Counted from the first letter of the stretch, positions 1-6,660 are shown. The stretch: DNA of 7,499 nucleotides from Deltaproteobacteria bacterium (GCA_023489025.1 JAMDCN010000059.1:1-7499), one strand, 5' to 3'. Made by a program: numbers and translations. Notes: a model not told the origin generated them from the sequence alone.

Positions 1-84
1 CGTTGGACATTCACACGCCAAGACCTCGCCAACCTCATGGCAAGAATCGAGGGCAAGGGACGTGCACTCAACGTTGCTGCGTAA
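1..84 (+). CDS. C-terminal tail of a probable IS630-family transposase (partial)
   Basis: The frame is open from the first base and ends at TAA (82-84), giving 27 residues that begin RWTFTRQDLANLMARIEG. From family knowledge, IS630-type transposases often end with a Pro-Phe-Arg/Lys-Trp-Thr motif a short distance before the C-terminus, and RWTF at the very start fits this. The catalytic DDE domain would lie outside the window, so the assignment rests on a short tail and is tentative. It directly precedes a deaminase gene that lacks its N-terminal domain, which would be explained by insertion of an element here. The terminal inverted repeat of the element should lie between 85 and about 125, but it cannot be defined from one end. 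The tail could instead belong to some other gene. Confidence 0.35.
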   Translation, partial: RWTFTRQDLANLMARIEGKGRALNVAA

Positions 85-117
85 CTGCTCCTCCAAATAC
101 GTCACCGTAATTGTGGA

Positions 118-1419
118 ATGGAGTACTTAGCACTGGCTGGTATAATGGAAATCCGAGCAGAACGAGCTAAGATTTCAGGAAGTCCGGATAAGCCTGCACC
201 GGCACATGCATTTATTCTGCACCAGCTGAAACATCCCGACGAGATTGATTTGCTCCGCCAAATATATGGAGCTTCCTTTTTGCTCATTGCAGGCCATGCT
301 CCTCGCAGGCAGCGTAATGAAGAGCTCCAACGGCGAATGGCACTTAAAGCGTCCCAAGCCGGCAAGGAGGATCAATTTGAAGCCAAAGCTTCCGACGTGA
401 TCAGAATCGACGAAAAACAAGAGGATGATTTTGGACAAAATGTTCGTGACACCTACCCTAAAGCAGATTTTTTCGCAAACATGGGGATTGATAAAGGGGA
501 ACAAAAGGTTCGGCGGTTCGTGGATCTGCTCTTCGGTCATCCCTTCCACACACCAACACCAGATGAATACGCGATGTACCAAGCGAATGCAGTATCTCTT
601 CGGTCGTCAGATGACAACCGACAGGTCGGCGCAGTTATCGTCAGCCACACGCGAGACAATACCAAAATTCGGAACACAGATATCATTGCCGTAGGAATGA
701 ATGAAGTACCGCGCGGTGGAGGTGGTTTTTACTGGGATCAGGATTCACCGGATAATAGAGATCAGAGTCTCCTAATGCAGCAACAAAATCGCGCCGCTAA
801 CATTAAGATCAGCGTGTTAACCGAATTGATCGATAAGATTATCCAGAAAAAGTGGCTACAAGAGATAATTGCTATTGAACCTGCGAGGGACCTTGCAGAC
901 AGTTTATTGAAAGAACTTAAAGGAACACAATTCCTCGATATTGGCGAATTCAGCCGACCAGTGCACGCAGAAATGACAGCATTAATCGATGCAGCGCGAA
1001 GAGGCGTTGCCGTAGACGGTCATTCAATGTACGTAACGACCTTCCCGTGCCACAATTGTGCCAAGCATATTATTGCTGCTGGTATTCAAAGAGTAGTTTA
1101 CTTGGAGCCATACCCAAAAAGTCGCGCGCGCGATCTCTACCGTGAGGAAATTACTCTGGAATCATTGCAAGGGAAAGAGGAAGAAGGTAAGGTTGTTTTC
1201 TTTGCTTATACAGGGGTTGCACCGCGTCAATATCAGCAGCTGTTTTCAATGTCGGAGCGAGGTGCAAAAAAGAGGAACTCGTTGACTAAATGGACCGCTG
1301 AGCGGCGCTCATTGTCCCCACTGTATGTACCGCATAATGCTTCACTCCTCTCCCTTGCGGCGGAACGTCAGGAATTAGTGAGTCTGCCACATGATATCTA
1401 TTCTAAAAGCGGAAGTTAG
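118..1419 (+). CDS. AvcD-like anti-phage dCTP/dCMP deaminase, N-terminally truncated
   Basis: The protein has 433 residues. The C-terminal half holds the zinc-dependent cytidine/deoxycytidylate deaminase signature: HAE at residues 283-285 and PCHNC at 310-314 (C311, C314), followed by a CAKHIIAAGIQRVVYLEPYP segment typical of dCMP deaminases. A second deaminase-fold element, SSDDNRQVGAVIVS, lies near 163-176, and a long insertion separates it from the HAE motif. The segment near residues 29-65 (FILHQLKHPDEIDLLRQIYG) matches the linker that follows the P-loop kinase-like domain in AvcD/DCD anti-phage deaminases. Those proteins are about 500-550 residues long, and here the P-loop part is absent. 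AvcD proteins deaminate dCTP/dCMP and deplete nucleotides during phage infection; they are normally restrained by the AvcI RNA, which I do not see. The ATG at 118 has no good ribosome binding site and the next ATG is at 145, so the start is uncertain and the gene may be a 5'-deleted remnant. Its base composition is more AT-rich than the hsd genes. Confidence 0.8.
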   Translation: MEYLALAGIMEIRAERAKISGSPDKPAPAHAFILHQLKHPDEIDLLRQIYGASFLLIAGHAPRRQRNEELQRRMALKASQAGKEDQFEAKASDVIRIDEKQEDDFGQNVRDTYPKADFFANMGIDKGEQKVRRFVDLLFGHPFHTPTPDEYAMYQANAVSLRSSDDNRQVGAVIVSHTRDNTKIRNTDIIAVGMNEVPRGGGGFYWDQDSPDNRDQSLLMQQQNRAANIKISVLTELIDKIIQKKWLQEIIAIEPARDLADSLLKELKGTQFLDIGEFSRPVHAEMTALIDAARRGVAVDGHSMYVTTFPCHNCAKHIIAAGIQRVVYLEPYPKSRARDLYREEITLESLQGKEEEGKVVFFAYTGVAPRQYQQLFSMSERGAKKRNSLTKWTAERRSLSPLYVPHNASLLSLAAERQELVSLPHDIYSKSGS

Positions 1420-1457
1420 CCTTATCGGGGCCACCCCATTAAGATGGAGGACAACAC

Positions 1458-1712
1458 ATGACGAAGAAGCATTTCCCTAAAGGCCTCGACGACCGGATGC
1501 GAGACAAAGGCGGCGAGATTCGCAAAAAGCGGAGCGATACGTTGGTCAGTACATTGCGTGATGAATATGGAGAAGAGTTCGCGACGGGCCATCGATCCGA
1601 TTCAAAACTCGGAACCGTCTTGAAAAAAGAAGGGTTGGAAAGCCTCGATCAACTTTTGATAAAAAAAGTAACTCCTCACCCGGACCTCCGAGTGCCCTAC
1701 TCGCTAAGTTGA
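1458..1712 (+). CDS. Small conserved-looking hypothetical protein downstream of the deaminase
   Basis: The protein has 84 residues and is highly charged, rich in Lys, Arg, Asp and Glu, with no signal peptide or membrane segment. A clear Shine-Dalgarno GGAGG at 1446-1450 lies 7 bases before the ATG. The start is 38 bases after the deaminase stop, so the two genes are probably co-transcribed. The N-terminal half reads KGLDDRMRDKGGEIRKKRSD, and the C-terminal half has a short predicted helical stretch (TVLKKEGLESLDQLLIKK). From memory, small proteins with a similar DRMRDK-GEIR pattern occur near deaminases and other defence genes, but I cannot name a family or function. It could be a regulator or accessory factor of the deaminase, by position only. 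The good ribosome binding site and sensible composition make it a real gene. Confidence 0.7.
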   Translation: MTKKHFPKGLDDRMRDKGGEIRKKRSDTLVSTLRDEYGEEFATGHRSDSKLGTVLKKEGLESLDQLLIKKVTPHPDLRVPYSLS

Positions 1713-1896
1713 AGAATGAAGAACGCCATTACCGCGGCGTCGTCCGAGTAAGCCCACCACGGGGATGTAGCTGTATGGCGTCGAGGGGCTGGATTATGTA
1801 TTCCGCAGGATTAATATCCGGACGAGCGTTCCTTCAATACGGTTGGACGGGGATCAACGTCCCTGCCAGGCATCCCTTTCCTTCCCCTACCCCGCC

Positions 1897-1915
1897 CCGG
1901 GAATATAATCCCCGG
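1897..1915 (+). promoter_or_regulatory. Possible -10 box inside a small palindrome upstream of hsdM
   Basis: A perfect TATAAT lies at 1904-1909 between inverted arms CCGGG (1897-1901) and CCCGG (1911-1915). The spacing to hsdM would give a 5' leader of roughly 85 bases. No good -35 hexamer lies 16-18 bases upstream (the bases there are CTTCCC-like), so this would need an activator or is fortuitous. A repressor bound to the palindrome would cover the -10 box. Confidence 0.22.
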
Positions 1916-1993
1916 AACGCCTTGTCTGGACGAGGGTGCTGTTGCGTGAACCTCTTGAAGTCAGACTAGGCCGGGCCTTCCATTGATATAACC

Positions 1994-2000
1994 GGAGGTG
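1994..2000 (+). promoter_or_regulatory. Ribosome binding site of hsdM
   Basis: GGAGGTG lies just before the ATG at 2003. The core GGAGG ends four bases before the start, which is short but usable. It supports ATG 2003, where the protein begins [10 protein letters not shown], as the true start. Confidence 0.7.
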
Positions 2001-2002
2001 AA

Positions 2003-3559
2003 ATGGCCCGTCCCGCCAAACCCAAAGGGAACGGCTCTGCTGCCAACCTCGGTTTCGAGGCGAAGCTCTGGCAGGCGGCCGATGCCCTGCGCAACAACAT
2101 GGACGCGGCCGAGTACAAGCACGTCGTCCTTGGCCTCATCTTCCTCAAGTACATCTCCGACGCCTTCGAGGCGAAGCACTCTGAACTGGATGCGCAGCGG
2201 AAACAGGGTGCCGATCCGGAGGATCCCGACGAGTACCGCGCCGCCTCCATCTTCTGGGTCCCGAAGGAGGCGCGCTGGTCGCACCTGAAGGCCAGCGCCC
2301 CGCAGCCCACCATCGGCACGCTGGTGGACGACGCGATGAGCGCCATCGAGCGCGATAACTCCTCCCTCAAAGGAGTGCTCCCCAAGGACTACGCCCGCCC
2401 CGGCCTCGACAAGCAGCGGCTCGGGCAGATCATCAACCTCGTCAGCGACATCGCCATGGAAAGCACTGCTGATCGCGCGAAGGACACCCTGGGACGGGTG
2501 TACGAATACTTCCTCGCGCGCTTCGCCAGCGCCGAAGGGAAGAGCGGCGGACAGTTCTACACGCCTTCCAGCGTGGTCCGCGTCCTGGTGGAGATGCTCG
2601 CCCCCTACAAGGGACGCGTCTACGACCCCTGCTGCGGATCGGGCGGCATGTTCGTTCAGAGCGAGAAGTTCATCGAGAACCACAGCGGCAAGGTCGGCGA
2701 CATCTCCATCTACGGGCAGGAATCCAACTACACCACCTGGCGGCTCGCCAAGATGAACCTGGCCATCCGCGGGATCGACGCGCAGATCGGACACGGGGAC
2801 ACCTTCCACATCGACCGCCACCCCGACCTGAAGGCCGACTACGTGCTGGCCAATCCGCCCTTCAACGACAGCGACTGGCGCGGGGAGCTACTCAAGGACG
2901 ACAAGCGGTGGGTCTACGGCATGCCGCCTACGGGAAATGCCAACTACGCGTGGGTCCAGCACTTTATCCACCACCTGGCGCCCACAGGCATCGCGGGGTT
3001 CGTGCTCGCCAACGGCTCCATGTCGTCCAACCAGTCGGGCGAGGGAGATATCCGAAAGGCGATCATCGAGGCCGACCTCGTAGACTGCATGGTGGCGATG
3101 CCGGGGCAGCTCTTCTATTCGACGCAGATTCCGGTCTGCCTCTGGTTCCTTGCCCGCGACCGGAAGAACGGACGGTTCCGGGATCGCCGAGGCGAGACGC
3201 TCTTCATCGACGCACGCAAGATGGGGACGCTGGTCGACCGCGTCCACCGCGAACTGACCGACGAGGACATCGCGAAGATCGCCGGAACCTATCATGCCTG
3301 GCGCGGAGACAAGGGTGCGGGCGAATATGCCGACGTCCCGGGCTTCTGCAAGGCTGCCCCACTCGACGAGATCCACAAGCACGGCCATGTGCTGACTCCC
3401 GGACGATACGTCGGTGCGGAAGCGGTCGAGGACGACGGCGAGCCGTTCGAGGAGAAGATGCGGCGGCTCACCGCGACACTGCGGGAACAGCAGTCCGAAG
3501 CCGCGAAGCTGGACGCCGCCATTGCCGCCAACCTGAAGGAGCTCGGGTATGGGGGGTAA
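2003..3559 (+). CDS. hsdM: Type I restriction-modification DNA methyltransferase subunit HsdM
   Basis: The protein has 518 residues, the normal length for HsdM. It is the S-adenosylmethionine-dependent N6-adenine methyltransferase subunit, which assembles with HsdS (M2S) and, for restriction, with HsdR. The N-terminal helical HsdM_N domain covers about residues 10-160 ([20 protein letters not shown], then [10 protein letters not shown]). The methylase domain follows, with GQFYTP at 183-188, the SAM-binding DPCCGSGG motif I at 208-215, and the catalytic motif IV NPPF at 284-287. All key residues are intact, so the enzyme should be active. The C-terminus has a helical tail ([21 protein letters not shown]) ending GYGG. 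In typical operons this end overlaps the hsdS start. Here a GGTATGGGGGGTAA overlap signal exists at the stop, but hsdS begins 333 bases later. Confidence 0.95.
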   Translation: MARPAKPKGNGSAANLGFEAKLWQAADALRNNMDAAEYKHVVLGLIFLKYISDAFEAKHSELDAQRKQGADPEDPDEYRAASIFWVPKEARWSHLKASAPQPTIGTLVDDAMSAIERDNSSLKGVLPKDYARPGLDKQRLGQIINLVSDIAMESTADRAKDTLGRVYEYFLARFASAEGKSGGQFYTPSSVVRVLVEMLAPYKGRVYDPCCGSGGMFVQSEKFIENHSGKVGDISIYGQESNYTTWRLAKMNLAIRGIDAQIGHGDTFHIDRHPDLKADYVLANPPFNDSDWRGELLKDDKRWVYGMPPTGNANYAWVQHFIHHLAPTGIAGFVLANGSMSSNQSGEGDIRKAIIEADLVDCMVAMPGQLFYSTQIPVCLWFLARDRKNGRFRDRRGETLFIDARKMGTLVDRVHRELTDEDIAKIAGTYHAWRGDKGAGEYADVPGFCKAAPLDEIHKHGHVLTPGRYVGAEAVEDDGEPFEEKMRRLTATLREQQSEAAKLDAAIAANLKELGYGG

Positions 3560-3608
3560 GCGCCGGAAATCAACTTTGCCCGGTAAGTGCGAGACACTGC
3601 ATGAAATC

Positions 3609-3627
3609 GTGCAAGGGGCGCTTGCAC
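3609..3627. repeat. Inverted repeat 1 in the hsdM-hsdS junction
   Basis: The perfect 7-base arms GTGCAAG (3609-3615) and CTTGCAC (3621-3627) are separated by five bases. The layout is the same as inverted repeat 3 (7-5-7), and both begin GTG-AA-like, which suggests a related dimeric protein site or a hairpin. The right arm overlaps the possible -35 TTGCAC. Confidence 0.6.
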
Positions 3628-3664
3628 ATTTGACTTCGAGTTATATCCTTTTCCGGAGAGAAAA

Positions 3665-3687
3665 TTCTGACACAGGCTGTGTCAGAA
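3665..3687. repeat. Inverted repeat 2, near-perfect palindrome
   Basis: Arms TTCTGACACAG (3665-3675) and CTGTGTCAGAA (3677-3687) match perfectly around a single central G. An 11-base perfect arm is very unlikely by chance. The symmetry with almost no loop is more typical of a protein-binding operator or a recombination or transposon end than of an RNA hairpin. No T-run follows, so it is not a classic terminator. Confidence 0.75.
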
Positions 3688-3690
3688 AAG

Positions 3691-3709
3691 GTGAAACAGA
3701 TCGTTTCAC
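3691..3709. repeat. Inverted repeat 3 in the hsdM-hsdS junction
   Basis: Arms GTGAAAC (3691-3697) and GTTTCAC (3703-3709) match perfectly across a five-base centre. It begins only four bases after inverted repeat 2 and repeats the 7-5-7 layout of inverted repeat 1. Confidence 0.6.
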
Positions 3710-3798
3710 ATGCGATTACTCTTCGGCGCCCGGATGAACCTCGACCTATGGAGCTGAAAGCCTGCCCACAGTGGAGCAGATCGAGAAGGAGCTCCGGG

Positions 3799-3903
3799 AT
3801 GGGGAGTGAGTGGACGAAGGGAGATACCGTCGTATCTATCCGAGCCGCCATATCCGACAAGGCCATCCGCGCCTACCGGGAGGAGTTTGGGTATGGCGGG
3901 TGA
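3799..3903 (+). CDS. Small ORF translationally coupled to hsdS (uncertain)
   Basis: This 34-codon frame begins MGSEWTKGDTVVSIR and ends REEFGYGG. A strong AAGGAG (3786-3791) lies 7 bases before its ATG. Its TGA (3901-3903) overlaps the hsdS ATG at 3893. The tail resembles the HsdM C-terminus (KELGYGG), and its first residues MGSEW resemble the HsdS start MAGEW. It may therefore be a degraded duplicate of the M/S junction, or a tiny coupling peptide carrying the hsdS ribosome binding site. The frame stays open upstream to the GTG at 3679, but no ribosome binding site supports that longer start. The function is unknown. It could also be meaningless sequence kept only for the translation signals. 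Confidence 0.35.
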   Translation: MGSEWTKGDTVVSIRAAISDKAIRAYREEFGYGG

Positions 3904-5167
3904 GTGGATTGATCGACGCATCGGGACGCTCGGGCGCATTATGACAGGTAAGACGCCATCCACATCGGATCCCGCGAACTTTGGCGGTCCCTATCCGTTC
4001 ATTACGATCCCGGATCTTGACGGCAGTGTCTGGATCGATCGTACCGCTCGCACTCTCTCTGATCGAGGCGCGCAGACAATGAGGTCGTGCCTTCTTCCTC
4101 GCGGGGCAGTGATGATGTCTTGCATCGCTACGGTGGGGCGATGTGGCATTACCACAAGACCAAGCTTCACAAACCAGCAGATCAACAGCGTCATCCCCGC
4201 CGCCGAGGCTGATCCGCGATTTCTCTACTACGTGTTCACGCAGCTCGGGCAGGAGCTCGACTCCGCTGGCGGGGGTGGTTCCGTCTATACAAACGTCTCA
4301 AAGTCACGGTTTTCCGAGATCGAGATCTCATTACCCGTTGACGTCAACGAACAACGCGCCATCGCCCACATCCTCGGAACGCTGGACGACAAGATCGAGC
4401 AGAACCGGCGGATGAATGAGACGCTGGAGGCGATGGCGCGGGCGCTCTTCAAATCATGGTTCGTGGACTTCGACCCGGTGCGGGCGAAAGCCGAAGGACG
4501 CGACCCCGGGCTACCGAAGCACATCGCGGATCTCTTCCCGGATTCATTCGAGGATTCGGAATTGGGGGAAATTCCGAAGGGGTGGACGACAAGTTCAATC
4601 TACGCGATTGCGGACGTTGTTTATGGCGCACCGTTCGCGTCGGCTCAATTCAATGCCGAGGGAGTGGGCTCGCCTCTTATTCGCATCCGCGACCTTGCCG
4701 ATGAGAGTCCAGGCGTATGGACCCCCGAAGTCCACCCTAAGGGGTATAAAGTTCGACCGGGCGACATCGTCGTAGGAATGGACGGAGAGTTTCGTGCCTA
4801 CCTTTGGGGCGGCGTAGAGGCCTGGCTCAATCAACGAGTGTGCATTTTCAATCCGAAGAGAGGCGTCTCGCCGGCTTTCGTTCGCAACAGCATCACCGAT
4901 CTGCTCGCCCAAGTCGAAGCCACAGAGACCGCAACGACTGTTATCCACCTCGGTAAGAGCGATATAGACCGCTTCTTAGTCGTGGTTCCGACATCCCCGG
5001 TCTTGGCAACCTTTAATCGCTCCTGCCAGCCTTGGTATGACCGCATCGTTGCGGGCAAGCGCGAATCCCGCGCCCTCGCTGCCCTGCGCGACACGCTGTT
5101 GCCCAAGCTTATCTCCGGCGAGCTGCGGTTAAAGGGCTCATACCTCGTTGCCGTAGGAGGTGCATGA
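3893..5167 (+). CDS. hsdS: Type I restriction-modification specificity subunit HsdS
   Basis: The protein has 425 residues, the normal size. HsdS recognises the bipartite DNA target and holds two HsdM subunits. Target recognition domain 1 spans about residues 1-150. The central conserved region at about 152-230 starts [20 protein letters not shown], which forms a coiled coil, and continues through [17 protein letters not shown] near 186-202 to GEIPKGW at 225-231. Target recognition domain 2 spans about 232-375, and the second conserved helix ends [15 protein letters not shown] near 398-412. I prefer ATG 3893 over the GTG at 3806. It has GGAGG at 3879-3883 with 9 bases spacing, overlaps the preceding TGA in the way usual for hsd operons, and [11 protein letters not shown] is a typical N-terminus. 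The stop overlaps the next start. The final residues after LRLKG are unusual for the family, but this part is variable. Confidence 0.93.
   Translation: MAGEWIDRRIGTLGRIMTGKTPSTSDPANFGGPYPFITIPDLDGSVWIDRTARTLSDRGAQTMRSCLLPRGAVMMSCIATVGRCGITTRPSFTNQQINSVIPAAEADPRFLYYVFTQLGQELDSAGGGGSVYTNVSKSRFSEIEISLPVDVNEQRAIAHILGTLDDKIEQNRRMNETLEAMARALFKSWFVDFDPVRAKAEGRDPGLPKHIADLFPDSFEDSELGEIPKGWTTSSIYAIADVVYGAPFASAQFNAEGVGSPLIRIRDLADESPGVWTPEVHPKGYKVRPGDIVVGMDGEFRAYLWGGVEAWLNQRVCIFNPKRGVSPAFVRNSITDLLAQVEATETATTVIHLGKSDIDRFLVVVPTSPVLATFNRSCQPWYDRIVAGKRESRALAALRDTLLPKLISGELRLKGSYLVAVGGA
5156..5160 (+). promoter_or_regulatory. Ribosome binding site of the DUF6978-type gene
   Basis: GGAGG lies inside the hsdS end. 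It is six bases before the ATG at 5167 and only three before the ATG at 5164, so it favours the start at 5167 ([10 protein letters not shown]). Translation is probably coupled to hsdS. Confidence 0.6.
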
Positions 5168-5615
5168 TGGCAGATCTCAATCTCACGCAGGGCGAAGCCG
5201 ACGCCCTCATTGCAATGGCGAAACACAGGATCGACACTGCGGAGTGGGACTACCCCGACCCGGCGGTGGCATCTCAGTCCCGCTTGTCTCAGTTGATCGA
5301 CGCGAGCAATTCGTGCTCGACGTTCGCAGGGGACGAATCGATCTCGCGAAGGGGACCTATCAAAACCGTGGACGCCAAGTAGTTGTTCTGGTTCGGCTTG
5401 ACTTCGGTGGAGCGCCGCATCGAAACCCGGATGGCGAGGAGATCGACTCCCCTCATCTTCATTTGTATCGCGAGGGGTTTGGTGAAAAATGGGCCATGCC
5501 ACTGCCGAACAACGGATTTACAGAATCCCGCGACCCTTGGCGGATACTCGATGACTTCATGCGGTTCTGTAATGTTATCGAGCCACCAATCTTCAGGCGA
5601 GGACTGTTCACATGA
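5167..5615 (+). pseudogene. DUF6978-family protein, interrupted by an apparent -1 frameshift
   Basis: The first ~32 codons ([20 protein letters not shown] to EWDYPDP) are read in the frame of ATG 5167. The rest ([20 protein letters not shown], then [34 protein letters not shown] and a C-terminal [10 protein letters not shown]) lies in the -1 frame and ends at TGA 5613-5615. Joined, they give one continuous protein of about 150 residues that matches what I recall of the DUF6978 family. The break falls at 5260-5265: one extra G (CCCGGGCGG instead of CCCGGCGG) would restore PDPGGGIS. Without it, the first frame stops at 5380-5382. The family has no established biochemical function that I know, and it is often found directly before a DUF1828 protein, as here. 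The break may be a true mutation, a sequencing error or, less likely, a programmed shift; no classic slippery heptamer is present. A long overlapping GTG start at 5160 lacks the conserved N-terminus and is less likely. Confidence 0.7.
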
Positions 5616-6376
5616 TCAACGAGGTGCAGGCACTTCTGGACCAATACTGGGCGTGGCTTCGGGACAAAACGACATTACGGCAGATCAACGATTGGGTCGA
5701 GATCACAACCCCGTACCTGGACCGCCATAACGATCACATCCAGATCTATGCGAAGCGTCGCAACGGTGCCTTGGTACTTACGGACGATGGTTACGTCCTC
5801 CAAGATCTCGAACAGACAGGGTGCAAGATCGACAGCGCAAAGCGGCAGGGGTTGCTGAGAATGACGCTAAGTGGCTTTGGTGTCCAAATAAACCATCAGG
5901 CCCTTGAAGTGCATGCGTCGCCCGAGAATTTTGCGCTTCGCAAGCACAACCTTGTGCAGGCAATACTTGCGGTCAACGACCTCTTTTATTTGGCCTCGCC
6001 TGTGGTCGCGAGTCTGTTCTACGAAGACGTCGTCGCTTGGCTCGATCTCTCAGAGATTCGTTACACCCCGAAGGTCAAGTTTACCGGAAAGAGCGGTTAC
6101 GACCACCTATTTGATTTTGTAATTCCGAAGTCCAGGATACAGCCTGAACGTATCGTAAGGGCTATCAGCAGGCCCACACGCGATACCGCTCAAGCGATGG
6201 CATTTTCATGGATCGATACTAAGGAGGTACGCCCACCGGAGTCGCGTGCTTATGCGATCCTGAATGACTCCGAGCACGCGATTTCTGAGAGCGTCATTGA
6301 GGCCATGCGGAACTATGCCGTGCGGCCGATCTTGTGGTCTATGCGTGATCATGTGCGACAGGAATTCGCCGCTTGA
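5612..6376 (+). CDS. DUF1828/DUF1829 domain protein
   Basis: The protein has 254 residues. The N-terminal half ([20 protein letters not shown] near residues 29-48, then [14 protein letters not shown]) fits the DUF1828 domain. The C-terminal half ([19 protein letters not shown] and following) fits DUF1829. No membrane segment or signal is visible, so it should be cytoplasmic. Its ATG overlaps the stop of the DUF6978-type gene (ATGA at 5612-5615), and GAGGA at 5599-5603 gives 8 bases of spacing. This pair is a recurrent neighbour set in bacterial accessory regions and phages. I know of no proven activity; a role as a two-gene defence or regulatory module is only inference. Its stop (6374-6376) overlaps a TTG that begins an hsdR-like frame, which places the pair inside the hsd operon. 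Confidence 0.8.
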   Translation: MINEVQALLDQYWAWLRDKTTLRQINDWVEITTPYLDRHNDHIQIYAKRRNGALVLTDDGYVLQDLEQTGCKIDSAKRQGLLRMTLSGFGVQINHQALEVHASPENFALRKHNLVQAILAVNDLFYLASPVVASLFYEDVVAWLDLSEIRYTPKVKFTGKSGYDHLFDFVIPKSRIQPERIVRAISRPTRDTAQAMAFSWIDTKEVRPPESRAYAILNDSEHAISESVIEAMRNYAVRPILWSMRDHVRQEFAA

Positions 6377-6500
6377 CCATCCCTCGGGTCTCAGAATCCA
6401 TCGTCGAAGACGCCGCGCTCGCTTGGCTGGAAGGGTTGGCTGGCCGGTCATGAATGCGTCGTGGAAGACGGAGAGAAATAGGCGCTTAACGAAGAGTTGA
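6373..6500 (+). pseudogene. hsdR: 5' relic of hsdR (type I restriction subunit)
   Basis: A frame starting with TTG at 6373, overlapping the DUF1828 gene stop (TTGA), reads [18 protein letters not shown] and then LEGL. This closely resembles the start of HsdR proteins, where a SESxVE-A-LAWLE-LG segment precedes the endonuclease domain. It meets a TGA at 6451-6453. A -1 shift at about 6438 (one missing G in TTGGGCTGG) continues it as GLGWPV, as expected for HsdR, but after that nothing resembles the family and the shifted frame stops at 6498-6500. A full HsdR has roughly 800-1100 residues with PD-(D/E)XK nuclease and DEAD-type translocase domains; none of that is here. The best reading is a deletion relic that leaves HsdM/HsdS without a restriction partner in this window. 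Confidence 0.55.
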
Positions 6501-6617
6501 TGGATGCGAACGGGATGTGCGTTGCGAAGAAAACGAACTTGAAGGTAGCACAAGGTGGTGATCTTGAGGGGTGATTCCTGCGGTTGGGCGGGTATTATGA
6601 TGAATCAGAATCCATTT

Positions 6618-6638
6618 CCGACGTTGAGCGCCGGTCGA
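6618..6638. repeat. First copy of an exact 21-base direct repeat
   Basis: The 21 bases starting CCGACGTTGAGC recur exactly at 7479-7499. The bases before the two copies differ (T versus G), so the match starts sharply. The second copy stops only because the window ends. Confidence 0.9.
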
Positions 6639-6660
6639 CGGAAGGAAGAAGCGATGTTCG

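Larger units (their letters stand above)
1713..2002. other. Intergenic region before the type I modification operon
   Basis: This stretch of 290 bases separates the deaminase pair from hsdM. Frames through it have poor composition and no ribosome binding sites, and I see no protein I recognise. It is C/G-rich, with a pyrimidine-rich tract around 1871-1900 and one stem-loop with TATAAT in its loop (1897-1915). No terminator with a stable stem and a T-run is visible. It probably carries the promoter of the hsdM operon. Confidence 0.5.
3560..3892. other. Expanded hsdM-hsdS junction without a recognised gene
   Basis: This segment of 333 bases contains three inverted repeats between 3609 and 3709, then short coding-like scraps in shifting frames. 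One scrap is a frame without its own start, running from about 3738 and ending ESLPTVEQIEKELRDGE at TGA 3807-3809. It overlaps an ATG at 3799 that has a strong ribosome binding site. Normal hsdM-hsdS pairs overlap by a few bases, so this looks like an insertion, or the remains of a small gene between them. A weak promoter-like pair, TTGCAC (3622-3627) and TATCCT (3644-3649) with 16 bases between, lies inside it. Confidence 0.55.

Noticed and set aside
138..146. Extended -10 promoter match TGGTATAAT inside the deaminase gene
   Set aside because: It encodes the conserved-looking residues AGIM of the deaminase, has no -35 element, and no plausible start follows closely; chance is more likely.
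1709..1969. Frame of 86 codons starting with TTG after the small hypothetical gene
   Set aside because: It has no ribosome binding site, its composition is unlike its neighbours and I see no similarity to any family.
1420..2002. Search for a rho-independent terminator after the small hypothetical gene
   Set aside because: Only weak stems are present, such as GGACG/CGTCC near 1845-1862, and none is followed by a run of T.
1961..2821. Long open frame on the minus strand (286 codons) opposite hsdM
   Set aside because: It is the antisense shadow of a GC-rich gene; the plus strand has intact HsdM motifs, and the minus-strand protein is Val/Gly/Asp-rich with no recognisable domain.
3549..3737. 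Frame of 62 codons overlapping the hsdM stop
   Set aside because: The ATG overlap signal is attractive, but the product runs through all three inverted repeats and looks like non-coding sequence; it is kept only as part of the junction finding.
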